From: an uncultured Burkholderiaceae bacterium
GTDB lineage: Bacteria; Pseudomonadota; Gammaproteobacteria; Burkholderiales; Burkholderiaceae_C
Assembly (NCBI GenBank): GCA_938022295.1
Contig: CALIDR010000104.1
Span: forward strand, 1-25,832
DNA: 25,832 nt
Direction: 5' to 3'
The translations under genes and the position numbers were made by a program. Positions 7,598-14,248 of this stretch are shown here, piece after piece (positions within the stretch are counted from its first letter, which is position 1; every line of letters begins with the position of its first letter). The notes beneath the pieces were generated by a model. That model had not been told where the DNA came from, made no database searches, and saw only the letters and a program-made list of their open reading frames with translations.

Positions 7598-8776
7598 TCA
7601 GGTCAGCTCGACGGCCATCGCGGTGGCCTCGCCGCCGCCGATGCACAGCGCCGCGACGCCGCGCTTCTTGCCGTACTTGCGCAGCGCGCCGAGCAGCGTC
7701 ACGACGATGCGCGCGCCCGAGGCGCCGATCGGGTGGCCGAGCGCACAGGCGCCGCCGTGCACGTTGACGATCTCGTGCGGCAGCTTGAACTCGGTCATCG
7801 CCGCCATCGTGACGGCAGCGAAGGCCTCGTTGACCTCCCACAGGTCGACGCTCTTGGCGTCCCAGCCGCTCTTCTTCAGCACCTTGTCGATCGCGCCCAC
7901 CGGCGCGGTCGTGAACCACTCGGGCGCCTGCGCGTGCACGGCGTGGGCGACGATGCGCGCGATCGGCGCGAGGCCGCGCTGCTTCGCCGTCGACTCGCGC
8001 ATCAGCACGAGCGCGGCGGCGCCGTCGGAGATGCTCGACGCGTTGGCGGCGGTGATCGTCCCGTCCTTCTTGAACGCGGGCTTCAGGCCCGCGATCTTGT
8101 CGAGCTTGGCCTTGAACGGCTGCTCGTCGTGCTTGACGAGCGTCTCGCCGCCCTTGCCGGGCAGCGCGACGGGGGCGATCTCCCAGTCGAAGCTGCCGTC
8201 CTCGTTGGCCTTCTTGCTGCGCGTGGTGGAGGCGATCGCGAACTGGTCCTGCGCCTCGCGGCTGAACTGGTACTTGGCCACGCACTGCTCGGCGAACACG
8301 CCCATCGCCTTGCCGCGCTCGTAGGCGTCCTCCAGGCCGTCGAGCGCCATGTGGTCGTACAGCGGGGTGGCGCCGTACTTCACGCCCTTGCGCGCGAACA
8401 CGAGGTGCGGCGCGTTGGTCATGCTCTCCATGCCGCCGGCGACGATCACGTCGGCGCTGCCGGCGGCGAGCATGTCGTGGCCGAACATCATCGCGCGCAT
8501 GCCCGAGCCGCACATCTTGGTCAGCGTCACGGCGCCGGTGCTGTCGGGCAGGCCGGCCTTGCGCATCGCCTGCCGGGCCGGCGCCTGGCCCTGGCCGGCC
8601 ATCAGGCAGTTGCCGAGCAGCACCTCGTCGACGCTGTCGGGCGGCACGCCGGCGCGCTCGACGGCGGCCTTGACGGCCACCGCGCCGAGTTCCCAGGCCT
8701 GCAGCGCGGCGAAGTCGCCGAGCAGGCCGCCGATCGGGGTGCGGGCGGCGGAAACGATGACGATCGGGTCGCTCAT
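7598..8776 (-). CDS. Acetyl-CoA C-acyltransferase (thiolase)
   Basis: A 392-residue thiolase of typical length. The nucleophile is Cys89 (TKMCGSGMRA), the second-half motif GGACALGHPIGASG carries His348, and CIGGGEA carries Cys378; NEAFAAV is also present. It cleaves 3-ketoacyl-CoA to acetyl-CoA and a shortened acyl-CoA, or runs in reverse to condense two acetyl-CoA. A good AGGAG lies before the ATG. It is the first gene of the minus-strand group thiolase, MaoC hydratase, SDR, acyl-CoA dehydrogenase, which favours a degradative role. Biosynthetic acetoacetyl-CoA thiolase cannot be excluded on sequence alone. Confidence 0.95.
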   Translation of the reverse strand: MSDPIVIVSAARTPIGGLLGDFAALQAWELGAVAVKAAVERAGVPPDSVDEVLLGNCLMAGQGQAPARQAMRKAGLPDSTGAVTLTKMCGSGMRAMMFGHDMLAAGSADVIVAGGMESMTNAPHLVFARKGVKYGATPLYDHMALDGLEDAYERGKAMGVFAEQCVAKYQFSREAQDQFAIASTTRSKKANEDGSFDWEIAPVALPGKGGETLVKHDEQPFKAKLDKIAGLKPAFKKDGTITAANASSISDGAAALVLMRESTAKQRGLAPIARIVAHAVHAQAPEWFTTAPVGAIDKVLKKSGWDAKSVDLWEVNEAFAAVTMAAMTEFKLPHEIVNVHGGACALGHPIGASGARIVVTLLGALRKYGKKRGVAALCIGGGEATAMAVELT

Positions 8777-8818
8777 GACGGGCTCCTTGCGGGTCGGGAC
8801 GGGATGAAAGCCGGCCGC

Positions 8819-10612
8819 TCAGGCCGGCGCGCCAGCGGCGGCGCGGCGCAGGTTCTTGAAGCGCCGTGCCGGATCGTAGGGGAAGACGTCGTGCACGTGG
8901 CCGCCGAGGATGCGCTCCTTGTGGCCCTGCCAGAAGGCGGGGTCCAGGAGGTCGGCGTGGTGCCTCATGAACACGTCGCGCACCTCGGGGTTGCCGAGCA
9001 GGAACGGCCCGAAGGTCTCGGGGAAGACGTCGTGCGGGCCGACGCTGTACCAGACGTCGCCGCTCATCTCGTCCTCCTCGCAGCGCGGCTCGGGCACCTT
9101 GCGGAAGTTGCAGTCGGTGATGTACTCGATCTCGTCGTAGTCGTAGAACACGACCTTGCCGTGACGGGTGACGCCGAAGTTCTTCCACAGCATGTCGCCG
9201 GGGAAGATGTTGGCCGCCACCAGGTCCTTGATCGCGTTGCCGTACTCGATCACCGCGTGCTCGATCTGCTGAGGGTTCGCGTCCTGCAGGTAGATGTTGA
9301 GCGGAATCATGCGCCGCTCGATGTACAGGTGCTTGATGACGAGCATGTCGCCGTCGTCCTCGAGCAGGCTCGGGCAGAAGTGGCGCAGCTCCTGGATCAG
9401 CTCGGGCTCGAAGCGCGCGCGCGGGAACGCGACGTTGCTGTACTCGAGCGTGTCGGCCATGCGGCCGACGCGGTCGTGGCTCTTGACGACGAGGTACTTG
9501 GCCTTGATCTGCTCGCGCGTGGTGTCCTTCTGCGGCGGGTAGAAGTCCTTGATGACCTTGAACACGTACGGGAAGCTCGGCAGGTCGAACACCAGCATCA
9601 CCATGCCCTTGATGCCCGGGGCGATGCGGAAGCGGTCGCTGCTGTGGCGCAGGTGGTACAGGAAGTCGCGGTAGAACATGTTCTTGCCCTGCTTCTGCAG
9701 CCCGAGCGCCGAGTAGATCTCGCTGCGCGGCTTGCGCGGCATCAGGCTGCGCAGGAACTGCACGTAGGCGCTGGGGATCTCCATGTCGACCATGAAGTAG
9801 GCGCGCGCGAAGCTGAAGACCAGCAGCAGGTCGTCCTCGCCGAACAGGGCGGTGTCGATCACCAGCCCCTTGCCGCCGGAGGCGTGCAGGATCGGCAGCG
9901 CGAACGGCGTCTCGTTGAAGCCGTTGACGATCTTGCCGACGATGTAGGCGCCCTTGTTGCGGAAGAACAGGCTCGACAGCACCTGGATCTGGAAGTTGGC
10001 GCGCAGGCGCACGGCGCCGAACTCGGCCTGCACGGCCGCGAGCACGTGGTCGACGTCGCGCTCGAGGTCCTCGAACGGCACCGCGAGCTGGAAGTTGTGC
10101 ACGATGCGCAGCAGCGTCTCGCGCATCGTCGCCAGCGTCGGGTAGTACGCGCGGTAGGTCGGGGTGGCCGCCGGCTCGTCGTTCTCGATGTACTCGGTGC
10201 TCACCGCCGGGCGCACGAAGATGAACTCGTTGCGGAAGTAGCTGCGGTGCAGGATCTTCGTCGTCACCGAGTTGAAGAACGTCTCGGCGAGCTCGGGCTG
10301 GTGGTGGTTGACGAGCAGGCCGATGTAGTGCAGCTTGACCTGCTGCCACGTCTCGGTGGGCAGCGACGAGGCGTCGAACTCGCGCTGCAGCCGCTCGGCG
10401 GCCTCGTCGACGCGCTTGTCGTAGAACGCGATGCGCTCGCGCTGCGCCTCCTGCTGGCCGTGCCAGTCGGCACGCTCGAAGCGCTGCTTGGCCGCGGCGC
10501 TGGTCTCGCGGAACAGGCGGTAGTGGCGGTTGAAGCCGTCGAGCAGCGCACGCGCGATCGCGAAGGCGCGGCTGTCGGTGAGCAGGTGGGGGAAGATCAG
10601 CGGCTTGTTCAT
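8819..10612 (-). CDS. aceK: Isocitrate dehydrogenase kinase/phosphatase
   Basis: A 597-residue AceK, the bifunctional enzyme that phosphorylates and dephosphorylates isocitrate dehydrogenase, directing carbon between the TCA cycle and the glyoxylate shunt. It carries the ATP-binding stretch APGIKGMVMLVF (331-342), the presumed lysine in VFKVIKD (352), and the kinase-like catalytic part FPGDMLWKNFG (470-480) with FYDYDE (489-494). Length and start (MNKPLIFPHLL) fit the family. It sits 40 bases downstream of the carbonic anhydrase. No isocitrate lyase or malate synthase gene is adjacent, so unlike the enterobacterial aceBAK operon it is not linked to the shunt enzymes here. Confidence 0.97.
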   Translation of the reverse strand: MNKPLIFPHLLTDSRAFAIARALLDGFNRHYRLFRETSAAAKQRFERADWHGQQEAQRERIAFYDKRVDEAAERLQREFDASSLPTETWQQVKLHYIGLLVNHHQPELAETFFNSVTTKILHRSYFRNEFIFVRPAVSTEYIENDEPAATPTYRAYYPTLATMRETLLRIVHNFQLAVPFEDLERDVDHVLAAVQAEFGAVRLRANFQIQVLSSLFFRNKGAYIVGKIVNGFNETPFALPILHASGGKGLVIDTALFGEDDLLLVFSFARAYFMVDMEIPSAYVQFLRSLMPRKPRSEIYSALGLQKQGKNMFYRDFLYHLRHSSDRFRIAPGIKGMVMLVFDLPSFPYVFKVIKDFYPPQKDTTREQIKAKYLVVKSHDRVGRMADTLEYSNVAFPRARFEPELIQELRHFCPSLLEDDGDMLVIKHLYIERRMIPLNIYLQDANPQQIEHAVIEYGNAIKDLVAANIFPGDMLWKNFGVTRHGKVVFYDYDEIEYITDCNFRKVPEPRCEEDEMSGDVWYSVGPHDVFPETFGPFLLGNPEVRDVFMRHHADLLDPAFWQGHKERILGGHVHDVFPYDPARRFKNLRRAAAGAPA

Positions 10613-10652
10613 CGGGCGGCGGGCGCGGGCGGCAGGCTGCGGCGGCGGGCGG

Positions 10653-11321
10653 TCAGGCGTCGGCGCCGGGCGGCCGGTGGGCGGCGCGCGGGTAGCGCTT
10701 GAAGGCGTCGGCGAACACCTGCACGACGGTGGCGGGGTCGTCCATCGTCACGCCCAGGTCCTTCAGCAGGCCGTCGCGCAGGCCGTAGACCCAGCCGTGC
10801 ACCGCGACCTTCTGCCCGCGCGCCCAGGCGTCCTGCAGCACGGTCGACAGCGCGACGTTGCCGACCTGCTCGATGACGTTCATCTCGCACAGGATGTCCT
10901 CCTGCTGCTCGGGCGGCAGGTGGTCCAGGCGCTTGCGGTGGCGCAGCCGCACGTCGTGCACGTGACGCAGCCAGTTGTCGGCCAGCCCGACGCGGATGCC
11001 GCGCATTGCCGCGCGCACGCCGGCGCAGCCGTAGTGGCCGACGACGAAGATGTGCTCGACCTTGAGGTGCTCGACCGCGAACTGGATCGTCGACAGCGCG
11101 TTGAGGTCCGACGGCACGACGACGTTGGCGACGTTGCGGTGCACGAACACCTCGCCCGGGTCGAGCCCGGTGATCTCGTTCGCGGGCACCCGGCTGTCGG
11201 CGCAGCCGATCCACATGTAGCGCGGGTTCTGCTGCTGCGCCAGCCGCGTGAAGAAGCCGGGGTCGGCGGCCTTCTTGGCGGCGGCCCAGGCGCGGTTGTT
11301 GGTCAGCAGGCGGTGCGGCAT
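10653..11321 (-). CDS. can: Beta-class carbonic anhydrase
   Basis: A 222-residue enzyme interconverting CO2 and bicarbonate. The zinc ligands are Cys40 (CADSR, with Asp42-Arg44 as the catalytic dyad), His96 and Cys99 (GHYGCAG). The overall sequence (MPHRLLTNNRAWA, then FFTRLAQQQNPRYMWIGCADS) is that of the proteobacterial Can type, which supplies bicarbonate to carboxylases in the cytoplasm. It is 40 bases upstream of aceK on the same strand and probably co-transcribed. No unusual residues were noticed. Confidence 0.96.
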   Translation of the reverse strand: MPHRLLTNNRAWAAAKKAADPGFFTRLAQQQNPRYMWIGCADSRVPANEITGLDPGEVFVHRNVANVVVPSDLNALSTIQFAVEHLKVEHIFVVGHYGCAGVRAAMRGIRVGLADNWLRHVHDVRLRHRKRLDHLPPEQQEDILCEMNVIEQVGNVALSTVLQDAWARGQKVAVHGWVYGLRDGLLKDLGVTMDDPATVVQVFADAFKRYPRAAHRPPGADA

Positions 11322-11359
11322 GGTGGCGTCGGGCCTTGCTCAGGAGGGGTCGCCGTGCT

Positions 11360-11920
11360 TCACGCGGGCCACAGCGACGACAGCGAAAAGCCCACCGCGT
11401 CGAACGGAGGCTGGCGAACCTGCTCGTCGTCCTTCAGCGTCGCGAGCAGCACCCAGCGCCCGCCCTCGTTGGCGCAGGCCTCGAGCGTGCGCAGGTCGGG
11501 GTCGACGAGCCACACGTGCGCCACGCCCCAGCGCGCATAGAGCGGCAGCTTCTCGGCACGGTCGAGGCGCGCGGTGGACGGCGACAGGATCTCGGCCAGC
11601 CAGTCGGGGGGCAGCTCGAACCAGTCCGTCTCGGGCAGCGTCGGCATGCACTCGCGTCGCCAGCCGGCGAGGTCGGGCACGACGACGTCGGCGCCGACGT
11701 GGATCTCGGGCTCGTCGAGAATCCACCAGCCTCCGGGGCCGCCGCGGCCCTTGTCGAACGGGCCGACGAGCTCGCCGCCCAGCCCGGCGTACGCCACCGC
11801 GTGCCGCGGCGCCGGCCGCGGCTGCGTGACGAGCCGCCCGCCGACGATCTGGCCGACGACGTGCGGCGGCAGCGCGAGCAGGTCGTCGTAGGTGGCGGGT
11901 TTCTCGGCGGCGAGGGCCAT
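11360..11920 (-). CDS. Uma2 family (DUF820) PD-(D/E)XK nuclease-fold protein
   Basis: A 186-residue protein with the Uma2 signature: Asp83 in VVVPDLAGWRRE, Glu110 in LAEILSPST and Lys124 in RAEKLPLYARWGVAHVWLVD, forming a PD-(D/E)XK-like active site. The family is abundant in cyanobacteria and some other bacteria, often in multiple copies and near mobile elements, and its biological role is poorly defined. It is just upstream of carbonic anhydrase on the same strand and marks the edge of a stretch rich in accessory genes. All three active-site residues are present, so it may be functional. Confidence 0.85.
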   Translation of the reverse strand: MALAAEKPATYDDLLALPPHVVGQIVGGRLVTQPRPAPRHAVAYAGLGGELVGPFDKGRGGPGGWWILDEPEIHVGADVVVPDLAGWRRECMPTLPETDWFELPPDWLAEILSPSTARLDRAEKLPLYARWGVAHVWLVDPDLRTLEACANEGGRWVLLATLKDDEQVRQPPFDAVGFSLSSLWPA

Positions 11921-12020
11921 GACGGTGGCGCGGCGGGTGGACGGCAGCCCCGTATTGTGGGCCCGTGCCGCCCCGCCTTCGGTACCCAGCGCCGCGCCAG
12001 CCGACGCCGAATCGGCCGTG

Positions 12021-12257
12021 TTATGGAAGCTCGGGAATCGCAGGACCCGGCGTCAGATCGCGCATCGTGTAGCGCTTCCCCCTGCAACAAGCGTCATCGC
12101 AGGAACCACAGTGCTCCAGGACTGTGCGCCCGCCCTGCCGCAACTCCGTGCCGAGCGTGTACTTGCGATACCGCGAGAAGCCCGCCACCACGCACTCCAG
12201 GTGCACCGTCAAGTCCAGCGCCGCCTTGTAGATCGGCAGGTGCTCGTGCCGCGCCAT
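12021..12257 (-). pseudogene. Truncated Avd-like four-helix-bundle protein
   Basis: The first 50 or so residues (MARHEHLPIYKAALDLTVHL, then FSRYRKYTLGTELRQGGRTVLE) are the N-terminal half of a bAvd-type four-helix-bundle protein. The YKYTLGTELR-type motif is typical of accessory proteins of diversity-generating retroelements and of their stand-alone relatives. The family normally runs to about 110-125 residues. Here the similarity ends after TVLE and the frame continues for about 27 unrelated residues (many Cys, then PGPAIPELP) to a stop. It is therefore a 3'-truncated gene. It lies downstream of the lectin-fold PEP-CTERM gene on the same strand. No reverse transcriptase follows. A related fragment is found at 14376-14476. 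Confidence 0.7.
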
Positions 12258-12303
12258 CGGGGTCGGTCATGCACGTGGCCGGGGGCTGCGGCTTGCAGGC
12301 CGC

Positions 12304-12322
12304 GCCGGGCCATCGGCCCGGC
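12304..12322. repeat. GC-rich hairpin between PEP-CTERM gene and Avd-like fragment
   Basis: A perfect inverted repeat, GCCGGGCC-ATC-GGCCCGGC: 8-bp stem, 3-base loop. No T-run follows on either strand, so an intrinsic terminator is not clear. It is one of three hairpins within 80 bases downstream of the PEP-CTERM gene. Confidence 0.6.
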
Positions 12323-12333
12323 CCCTCGCCCGG

Positions 12334-12383
12334 CACGGACCCTCCGCCGGAGGCTCCGTGTCCGGGCTCGGCCTCCGAAGCCC
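12334..12383. repeat. Two further inverted repeats after PEP-CTERM gene
   Basis: Positions 12334-12360 form a 12-pair stem (CACGGA..CTCCG against CGGAGG..TCCGTG) with one C-C mismatch. Positions 12364-12383 form GGGCTCGG-CCT-CCGAAGCCC with a one-base bulge. On the minus strand they follow the stop of the PEP-CTERM gene and could stabilise the transcript end or act as a Rho-linked terminator. No T-run is seen. Confidence 0.5.
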
Positions 12384-12416
12384 CGAAAGTGTCAAAGACT
12401 CCGACGCGCCGAAGAC

Positions 12417-13238
12417 TCAAGCTGCGCGCCGCCGGCGAAGCGCCGCGCCGAGCCCTGCCAAGGCCGTCAGCGCCAGCACCAGGCTCTGCGGTTCCGGCAC
12501 GTTGCCGCCGTCGCGCAGCACATCGCCGGGGCGAACGGCAACGGCGTAGTGCTGGCTGCTTCTCTGGTCGTCGAGGCCCTGGCGGCCGGCGCCGGTAACG
12601 AAGCGCCACGCGATGACCGACGGCGACGGCGCGTACGCCGTACCGGACCAGTAGTAGTTGGACTGCATGTTGCTGAACGGCCCGGTGTTGGTCAGGCCCC
12701 ACCCACTCTGCGGTCCTTCGCAAGTCGACGGCGTACCGCCGCCCGGCGCGCAGTAGCCCAGGTTGCCCAGCGTGTCGTAGAACATGTGCGCCAGCGGCGA
12801 GCCGCCGCGCTGGTCGGCGTCCGTGTAGACGTTGTAGCCGCAGTCGGTACCGCCGTCGTAGCTGAAGTTGCAGCCGTCGTTGCCGATGTCGAGCACGCCG
12901 GGCAGCGACCAGCCGGTAAACCCGCCGACGTTCAGCGCGGCCGCCCAAGCGTTCGCGCTCGACCACGTCATGAGGCCGTCAGTTGTGCTGAATCCGTCGT
13001 CGAAGCTCGAACCGGCGCCTGCGTTCCAGTTGCCCAGCCAGGTGAGGTTCAGCACGGTGTCGTAGAAGAACACCGCATTCGGGTCCAGCAGCGACGCCAG
13101 CGGATTGCCGTTGATGTCGCGCGCCTTCAGCGTCGTTTCCCAGGTGCCCTGCCCCGACACGGGCGCCGCCTGCGCGCCGACCGCTGCCACCAGCAGCGCC
13201 ACCCCCAGCGCCGCCCGAACCTTGCCCATCGCGTTCAT
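12417..13238 (-). CDS. Secreted C-type-lectin-like (DUF1566/Lcl-type) protein with PEP-CTERM anchor
   Basis: A 273-residue exported protein. Residues 1-24 are a signal peptide ending in AQA. The middle has the DLNVTWLGN-like and GWSLPGV motifs and cysteine-rich DGCNFSYDGGTDCGYNV of the DUF1566/Lcl group. Near 195-240 is a C-type-lectin-fold signature (NYYWSGTAYAP, then HYAVAVRPGDV). The tail (VPEPQSLVLALTALAGLGAA, then RRRR, from about 247) is a classic PEP-CTERM sorting signal read by an exosortase, so the product is probably processed at the inner membrane and exported to the surface or matrix. The ATG at 13238 has GGAGGT 4 bases upstream; an earlier in-frame ATG at 13259 lacks one. A sigma-54-like promoter lies upstream. 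No exosortase gene is in the window. Confidence 0.88.
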   Translation of the reverse strand: MNAMGKVRAALGVALLVAAVGAQAAPVSGQGTWETTLKARDINGNPLASLLDPNAVFFYDTVLNLTWLGNWNAGAGSSFDDGFSTTDGLMTWSSANAWAAALNVGGFTGWSLPGVLDIGNDGCNFSYDGGTDCGYNVYTDADQRGGSPLAHMFYDTLGNLGYCAPGGGTPSTCEGPQSGWGLTNTGPFSNMQSNYYWSGTAYAPSPSVIAWRFVTGAGRQGLDDQRSSQHYAVAVRPGDVLRDGGNVPEPQSLVLALTALAGLGAALRRRRAA

Positions 13239-13301
13239 CCGCACCTCCATCGCCGACATCGCCCCAACCCCGGCGGGTTGACTGCCTCGTTGCTGGCGAT
13301 T

Positions 13302-13317
13302 AGCGAGTGCCGTGCCT
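13302..13317 (-). promoter_or_regulatory. Candidate sigma-54 promoter of the PEP-CTERM gene
   Basis: On the minus strand, AGGCACGGCACTCGCT has the invariant GG-N10-GC spacing and matches the sigma-54 consensus TGGCACG-N4-TTGCT at all fixed positions but two. The expected start of transcription, about 12 bases beyond the GC, leaves a leader of roughly 50 bases before the ATG at 13238. Sigma-54 control of PEP-CTERM genes has been described for floc-forming betaproteobacteria with the PrsK/PrsR system. The assignment is a prediction. Confidence 0.6.
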
Positions 13318-13356
13318 GGCGCGCAGCGAAGGAACTTTTCTCATTGACCATCAACG

Positions 13357-13399
13357 ACTTGCGCGGCGCGGCGCGGCGCGGCGCGGCGCCGCGTCAAGT
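13357..13399. repeat. Pentamer tandem repeat GCGCG inside an inverted repeat
   Basis: Five perfect copies of GCGCG occupy 13361-13385. They are enclosed by ACTTG-CGCGGCGC on the left and GCGCCGCGTCAAGT on the right, which are complementary except for one bulged base, so the whole can fold into a long hairpin. It stands in the 340-base non-coding stretch between the PEP-CTERM gene start and the PIN toxin stop. Apart from this repeat and the sigma-54-like promoter I see nothing recognisable in that stretch. Copy number of such repeats often varies between strains. Confidence 0.75.
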
Positions 13400-13580
13400 T
13401 GTCAAGTTTTCCGACGGGCTGTGCCGGCAGGCTGCCGCGGGCCGGGCTGCGCGCAGGGGTGGCGTGCGACCCGGCCGTCGCCTCGTGGTCGAACAGCGCG
13501 CCGGGATCCTCGAGGCTGCCGCAGGCGTGGCCGGGTCGAGCACGACAGGAGACCCGACGTCGGACGCTCTCAGGCCTGCC

Positions 13581-14012
13581 TCAGCCGCCGTCGACGACCT
13601 GCCGCGCCGACCAGACCCGCCCGCGCATGCCCGGGTCGCCAAGCAGGCGCTTGTCGCCGGTGACCAGCACCAGGTCGGCTCGCGTCGCGAGCAGATCCCA
13701 AAGCAGCTGATCGCCCGGGTCGGGCGCTCGCGGCGCGCCGGCAGCGGGCGACGACGGCGTCAGCACGATGGCGAGCTGGACCAGATCGGTGAGCACGGTG
13801 TCGACCTCGGAGACGGTCAGCCCGTGCAGCGTGCGCAGCGCGGGCCGCAGCAGCACCGTGCGGTACTCGCCCACCAGCGCCTCGGAGACGGCGAACGGGA
13901 AGGCGGCGGCCAGCATGCCGTCCAGCACGCGGGCGACCGGCGAGGCGGAGTCGGCCGTCAGCAGGCCCGCGACGACGACGTTCGTGTCGACGACGAAGAC
14001 GGGCCGGCTCAC
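13581..14012 (-). CDS. PIN-domain toxin (putative RNase of a toxin-antitoxin pair)
   Basis: A 143-residue PIN protein of the group annotated as 'putative toxin-antitoxin system toxin component, PIN family'. Conserved acids are Asp9 (FVVDTNVVVAGLL), Glu44/Glu49 (SEALVGEY), Asp98/Asp101 (PDPGDQLLWDLL) and Asp120 (LVLVTGDKRLL), which would bind Mg/Mn for RNA cleavage. Its ATG overlaps the stop of the upstream ribbon-helix-helix gene by 4 bases (ATGA), the usual coupled layout of such pairs. All active-site acids are kept, so the toxin looks intact. The RNA target is unknown. Confidence 0.88.
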   Translation of the reverse strand: MSRPVFVVDTNVVVAGLLTADSASPVARVLDGMLAAAFPFAVSEALVGEYRTVLLRPALRTLHGLTVSEVDTVLTDLVQLAIVLTPSSPAAGAPRAPDPGDQLLWDLLATRADLVLVTGDKRLLGDPGMRGRVWSARQVVDGG

Positions 14013-14248
14013 GCCCGCCCGCGCTCGGCGTCGACCTCGCGCTGCGCGACGGCGAGCGCCCGGACCTCGTCCAGCGCGGCCCGGGCCCGCGCCCGCCGCA
14101 CGAGCGCCGCGGCGGACTGCCGCGACTTGATGCCGTAGAACTCCAGGCTCTCGTCGATGAGCTGGCCGATGGTCTTGCCGCGCTGGGCGGCCGCCTCCTT
14201 CAGCGCCTGGTGGCGCTCGTCGGACAGGGTGATGGTCAGGCGGCTCAT
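14009..14248 (-). CDS. Ribbon-helix-helix antitoxin
   Basis: A 79-residue protein starting MSRLTITLSDERHQALKEAA, the RHH (CopG/ParD-like) DNA-binding strand and helices, with a charged, Arg/Ala/Glu-rich C-terminus that would wrap the toxin. The ATG at 14248 is preferred over an upstream in-frame extension because the RHH strand normally begins within a few residues of the N-terminus. It overlaps the PIN gene by 4 bases. A perfect palindrome 13 bases upstream is a likely operator through which the antitoxin represses its own operon. Confidence 0.88.
   Translation of the reverse strand: MSRLTITLSDERHQALKEAAAQRGKTIGQLIDESLEFYGIKSRQSAAALVRRARARAALDEVRALAVAQREVDAERGRA

Noticed and set aside
7097..10702. 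Very long open frames over aceK and the thiolase (about 1200 codons plus strand, about 950 codons minus strand)
   Set aside because: High GC removes stops in shadow frames; their composition is low-complexity, and the true frames encode clear AceK and thiolase proteins.
11340..13580. Search for a retroelement template repeat and reverse transcriptase
   Set aside because: No second copy of the lectin-region sequence (for example of GGGGCGAACGGCAACGGC) and no reverse-transcriptase motif was seen by eye on either strand in the window.
13260..13580. Short open frames in the gap between the PEP-CTERM gene and the PIN toxin
   Set aside because: No recognisable protein, ribosome-binding site or consistent codon bias; the stretch is better explained by a promoter and a repeat hairpin.
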